Assembly (NCBI GenBank): GCA_024278565.1 | Contig: JAJRSY010000056.1 | Span: 1 to 16,139 of the forward strand | DNA length: 16,139 nt | Source: Bacteroidota bacterium | GTDB taxonomy: Bacteria > Bacteroidota > Bacteroidia > Flavobacteriales > Flavobacteriaceae | Direction of reading: 5' to 3' | In this document: piece after piece, positions 13,096 to 16,139 of the stretch | Numbering within the stretch: the first letter of the stretch is position 1 | Layout of the letters: the number at the start of each line of letters is the position of its first letter | Program-made: the position numbers and the translations under genes | Notes under the pieces: generated by a model | The model's database searches: none | What the model saw: the letters and a program-made list of their open reading frames with translations, nothing else | Told to the model about the DNA's origin: nothing

Positions 13096-13683
13096 ATGCC
13101 ACGCCCAACTACATTGGAAATATGTCGGAAACACCTGTACGATGATGCTGAGAATATTCCGGAAGCTTACCGTGAACGCATTAAGCGGGTCAGGGTCGGG
13201 TACATGTTTTGGTATGAATTCCCCACAAAGAAAGAACCTGACCTACGTGACCACTTAATGAATGAATTTGGTATTGTGAAAAGTACAGCTTATGAAGATA
13301 TACAACTCATAAAAATACTTTTGGGCGATATAAAAAACCCCGGTAAAGATTGGATCAGGTTCAGGGTAAACACGATGCTTGAGAATGCCTATGCACTTGC
13401 AGAACTCCAAAAAGACCCAAAAGCCATGGCGTTGGCTGCTGATAAACTTGGGAAATACAACATGCTGGATAAACCCGATGCCGACCCTTTGCCGTTTGAT
13501 GAAATAGTCCCACAGCCTTTTGAACCAACCGATGATCCCTCTCCACTAGGATTGAAAAAAGACCCGGATATTAGAAAAAAGAAAAATAAGATGCTTGAGA
13601 AATACCAGGCTGAAATTGAGATTATAGATGTGCCTTTCGAAGACGTAACAAATGACGAAACAGAGGAAGAAAATATACTTTAA
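13096..13683 (+). CDS. Probable small terminase subunit (195 residues)
   Basis: The gene begins 1 base after the previous stop and overlaps the large terminase start by 32 bases, the tight coupling usual for the two terminase subunits. The N-terminal 90 residues contain a helix-turn-helix-like region (LRDHLMNEFGIVKSTAYEDIQ), where small subunits bind DNA. A helical middle (about 95-125) could form the oligomer, and the acidic, Pro-rich tail (about 130-195) may contact the large subunit. The family resemblance is by layout, not by a diagnostic motif. Confidence 0.65.
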   Translation: MPRPTTLEICRKHLYDDAENIPEAYRERIKRVRVGYMFWYEFPTKKEPDLRDHLMNEFGIVKSTAYEDIQLIKILLGDIKNPGKDWIRFRVNTMLENAYALAELQKDPKAMALAADKLGKYNMLDKPDADPLPFDEIVPQPFEPTDDPSPLGLKKDPDIRKKKNKMLEKYQAEIEIIDVPFEDVTNDETEEENIL

Positions 13684-15277
13684 TGACCCTCAGTTGGAGT
13701 TCATGTACACAGGAGCGCATACATCGGTAATTGCAGGGGGTAGGCGTATAGGAAAGTCACATGGGTTTGCATCTCCTTTCGGGCTAAGGAATACACAGCA
13801 AATGCCCAGGTCAACAGGTGGGGTTATTGGCAGCACTTTCCAACAACTTTTATCCCGGACTCTCCCAGGTACATTACAGGCCCTTGAAGATTTCGGGTAC
13901 AAACGTGATTTACATTTCTACATAGGGCATAAACCCCCAAAAAACAGCAACTTCATTAAGCCTATAATCGACCCTCCTAGCTACGAACATGCAATTATAT
14001 GGTATAACGGGACTATCTGGCGTCTGATCTCCCAGGACCGTGCAGGGACATCCAATTCCCTAACCCTTGACTGGTTAATGCTTGATGAAGCCAAATTTTT
14101 GAATTTTCAAAAGCTGAAAGAAGAAACATTCCCCGCTAATGGTGGGTTTAAAGGGCATTTTGGGCACATCCCATGGCATCATGGGATGTTAATCATTTCC
14201 GATATGCCAACCACTAAAGCCGGTAGCTGGTTTCTATCCTATAAAGAAAAGATGGATAATGAGCTAATTGAAACTATACATGGCTTAATCCATGAAAGAT
14301 GGGAAATCCAGCAGCGTATGAAGATTGCCCCAAAACCCTATCATGCCAGGTCTTTGCGTGAAATAGATATAGCCCTGGCTAAACTACGTTCTGTAGCTGT
14401 TTACTATCGTGAATGGTCTAGCATCGAAAACCTTTTATTGCTGGGAGAAAAGTACATCAGGCAAATGAAGCGTGACCTGCCCCCGTTGGTGTTTCAAACC
14501 TCAATACTTTGTAAGAAAATAAAGAATCAAAAAGATAACTTTTATGCTGCCCTCCAAGAAGGCATACATTATTATGATGCGTTTGATAACAGTTACCTTG
14601 ACAGCCTGGATTATAGCTACAAAGACAAGGACGATAACTGCAAACAGGATGGCGACCTGGATAGGGAAAAACCAATATCCATTGCCTTTGATTATAATGC
14701 CAATATCAATTGGTTGGTGGCTGGCCAACGCCAGGGCGTTAAGATGCTAACCCTAAAAAGCTTCTATGTGAAATATGAACGGAAGATACGGGAACTGGTA
14801 CAGGACTTTTGCAATTATTACCGATTCCACAACAACAAAACAGTTATTTACTATTACGATAATACAGCACTTGGAACCAACTACGCTGTTGGTGATGATG
14901 ACTTTGCATCAGTAATTTGCTCTGAATTTGAACGCTTGAAATGGACTGTAGACCGTATCCATTTGGGCAACCCAGTACCACACCGCGATAAACATCGGAT
15001 GATACACCTGGCATTAAAAGGGCAGAAGTATCTTTTCCCGATGTTTAATAAACCAAACAACGAAGCACTTCTTCTTGCATTAGAAAACACTGGGGTCAAA
15101 ATAACCTCAAAAGGATTTCAAAAAGATAAATCCGGGGAGAAGCTGGTTGAATCTGAAGAAGACCGTCTTGAACATCGCACGGACGGGACCGATGCCTTTG
15201 ATACGCTCTTCATTGGCATGAATAAGTTCCCGGTCAATGATGAATACGATGAAAGTATCATAAGCATCTTTAGGTAA
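13652..15277 (+). CDS. Large terminase subunit, packaging ATPase and nuclease
   Basis: This 541-residue protein shows the motor and nuclease parts of a TerL. Walker A is AGGRRIGKS (28-36), Walker B is LMLDE (142-146; catalytic Glu146), and the coupling motif follows in IISDMPTT (181-188). The C-terminal RNase H-like nuclease has acidic residues in position: Asp347 in IAFDYNA, Asp403 in YYYDNTA, and Asp514/Asp517 in TDAFDT. It pumps DNA into the prohead and cuts the concatemer. Length is usual for the family and no key residue is missing. The start at 13652, inside the previous gene, puts Walker A about 28 residues from the N-terminus, as normal. No portal gene follows in the window. Confidence 0.9.
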   Translation: MTKQRKKIYFNDPQLEFMYTGAHTSVIAGGRRIGKSHGFASPFGLRNTQQMPRSTGGVIGSTFQQLLSRTLPGTLQALEDFGYKRDLHFYIGHKPPKNSNFIKPIIDPPSYEHAIIWYNGTIWRLISQDRAGTSNSLTLDWLMLDEAKFLNFQKLKEETFPANGGFKGHFGHIPWHHGMLIISDMPTTKAGSWFLSYKEKMDNELIETIHGLIHERWEIQQRMKIAPKPYHARSLREIDIALAKLRSVAVYYREWSSIENLLLLGEKYIRQMKRDLPPLVFQTSILCKKIKNQKDNFYAALQEGIHYYDAFDNSYLDSLDYSYKDKDDNCKQDGDLDREKPISIAFDYNANINWLVAGQRQGVKMLTLKSFYVKYERKIRELVQDFCNYYRFHNNKTVIYYYDNTALGTNYAVGDDDFASVICSEFERLKWTVDRIHLGNPVPHRDKHRMIHLALKGQKYLFPMFNKPNNEALLLALENTGVKITSKGFQKDKSGEKLVESEEDRLEHRTDGTDAFDTLFIGMNKFPVNDEYDESIISIFR

Positions 15278-15697
15278 TTACCTTTTCGCACATGATCCTA
15301 CACACCGTAGGCCTTACTTAGAATCATTCCAGACAGCCAGCATATAACACGACTTTTTTTATTTGGTAATTACAAAAACGAGACAGGGCGGTGCGGGGTC
15401 TTCTATCAGACGGAGCAAACTTTTTGAAAGTTTGATCAAATTTTTTTACTGAAAATCAAAATGATAGCTTTTTAAACCCCGGACACGGGGTAAATCAGAA
15501 TAGGGATACTTTTTTGATGAAAAAAAAATTTTGCTTTACCCGTAACCTTTATTTGGGTTTATATTGCCATGTTTTCACCTAACATACAGATAGCCAGTAT
15601 TTTACATTTGTTTGATATTGATTTTTTTTGTACTTTTAATATACGAGATGCAAGGGAAACCAAGCGTTTTAGTAATGTTTAACATAAATTTTAAATT
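15278..15697. other. Gene-free gap after the large terminase
   Basis: No convincing gene of normal length is seen in 420 bases. It holds an AT-rich hairpin, CAAACTTT (15416-15423) with AAAGTTTG (15427-15434) before a T-rich stretch, which may end the terminase transcript, and a compact hairpin CCCCG-GACA-CGGGG (15477-15490) without a T-run. A promoter and a 17-codon leader frame lie at the right end. The gap is unusually long for a packaging block. Confidence 0.6.
15607..15638 (+). promoter_or_regulatory. Promoter before the small coiled-coil gene
   Basis: TTTG at 15607-15610, a 20-base spacer and TACTTTTA at 15631-15638 match the Bacteroidota promoter consensus in all but the last base. Transcription would start near 15645 and give a leader of about 50 bases before the ATG at 15698. 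Confidence 0.5.
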
Positions 15698-16015
15698 ATG
15701 ACAACAAAAAAACCGGCCCAAGTTGGGCAGACCGGGAAAGCTACGCCCGTAATGGAAGTAAAAAAAATAGAAACTTCTAAAAGTAGTAACGCCGATAAAA
15801 AAGTATGGCACAAACAACCCACCGTTGAAGAACTTCAAAAAAGGATTGAAGAATTGACCAACAAGTTAAATGCAGTACCCCAAGACCTTAACGCAAAAAT
15901 TGAGTATTTCAACCTTAAAAAAGACCTAATCAGGAAGTTGACTAGATTGGAAGCGAATGCAACAAAGTTACAGGAACATTTAGATGAAATTGCAGAACTG
16001 GCCGCAGCTGAGTAA
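15698..16015 (+). CDS. Small coiled-coil protein (105 residues)
   Basis: The 105-residue product has a Lys-rich, probably disordered N-terminus (about 1-40) and then a long coiled coil (about 42-103, heptads in EELQKRIEELTNKLN and in LIRKLTRLEANATKLQEHL). I do not recognise a family. It has its own promoter and lies outside the packaging genes, so it may be a separately expressed accessory gene. A 17-codon frame (15648-15701) overlaps its start in an ATGA junction. The repeats at 16015-16057 begin right after its stop, and a link to a mobile element at the edge of the window cannot be excluded. Confidence 0.6.
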   Translation: MTTKKPAQVGQTGKATPVMEVKKIETSKSSNADKKVWHKQPTVEELQKRIEELTNKLNAVPQDLNAKIEYFNLKKDLIRKLTRLEANATKLQEHLDEIAELAAAE

Positions 16016-16057
16016 TTCGGACAAAGTGTACAATGGATTCGGAGTAAAGTGTACAAT
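16015..16057 (+). repeat. Two TGTACA-type direct repeats resembling an IS21-family end
   Basis: ATTCGGACAAAGTGTACAAT (16015-16034) and a near copy, ATTCGGAG followed by TAAAGTGTACAAT (16037-16057), lie 22 bp apart. Reverse complements begin TGTACACTTT..TCCGAAT. IS21-family elements have ends that start with TG and carry several internal copies of a terminal motif, and I recall this pattern from Bacteroidota members. The body should then lie to the left, but no IS21 transposase is there, so a remnant, a solo end or a phage site is inferred. Confidence 0.4.
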
Positions 16058-16139
16058 CTAATTTGTGATTGATTTACACGATAAATATAAGATTATTTTT
16101 TCTTTCTTAACGAATCTCCTTTCAAATCGAAACGATGGG

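Noticed and set aside
13361..13546. Minus-strand frame opposite the small terminase
   Set aside because: Shadow of the plus-strand gene, with His/Gln/Cys-rich composition and no leader.
15477..15490. CCCCG/CGGGG hairpin as a terminator
   Set aside because: The stem is only 5 bp and is followed by TAAATC, not a T-run.

Overview
The window is most simply read as the left part of a tailed-phage prophage (Caudoviricetes) in a Bacteroidota host. The host assignment rests on promoters of the Bacteroidota form (TTTG, about 20 bases, TAnnTTTG), A-rich leaders mostly without Shine-Dalgarno sequences, moderate to low GC, and protein types (coiled-coil XRE repressor, TOPRIM/AAA replicase, capsid and terminase block) that I associate with Bacteroidota prophages. 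No database search was run; all family names come from motif reading.

Layout. Positions 1-122 look like chromosomal flank: a terminator-type hairpin, then at 123-142 twenty bases matching the 3' end of a minus-strand tRNA gene, a probable attachment site. Helically spaced GGCGC repeats follow at 204-240. From 304 to about 2,930 lies a regulatory block: a leftward XRE repressor, a divergent promoter/operator region, then a ribbon-helix-helix protein, a Cys-rich HTH protein, small ORFs and a P22-type antirepressor. A hairpin-rich gap (2,933-3,212) leads to two small unknown genes and a 949-residue TOPRIM/AAA primase-helicase (3,904-6,753). At 6,811-7,293 sits a 483-bp unit with one AT-rich gene, bounded by folded repeats that behave like integron attC sites. 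From 7,299 to 7,929 there is non-coding DNA: a GC-rich chain of hairpins, then an AT-rich block with 12 exact copies of TGTAGGT in either orientation, ending at a promoter; this is a candidate origin or operator array.

The morphogenesis block starts near 8,543: a putative structural protein, a prohead protease fused to a scaffold-like tail, the major capsid protein, another putative structural protein and a strong terminator (11,488-11,516). Then come an unknown coiled-coil protein, a phospholipase-D-like protein split between two frames exactly at a perfect 19-bp inverted repeat, two candidate small-terminase-type proteins and the large terminase (13,652-15,277). The terminase lies downstream of the capsid genes, and no portal, tail tape measure, lysis gene or integrase is seen, so the element must continue to the right of the window. 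The right edge holds a small coiled-coil gene and two TGTACA-ending repeats resembling IS21-type ends.

Working model: the repressor holds the 781-812 promoter silent through TTTGCAT-type operators; the RHH protein, Cys-rich HTH protein and antirepressor could set the switch; the primase-helicase replicates the genome, perhaps from the iteron block; the downstream genes build and fill the head. The most unusual items are the cassette-like unit inside the phage, the iteron array, and the frame-split gene whose break lies in a perfect inverted repeat.
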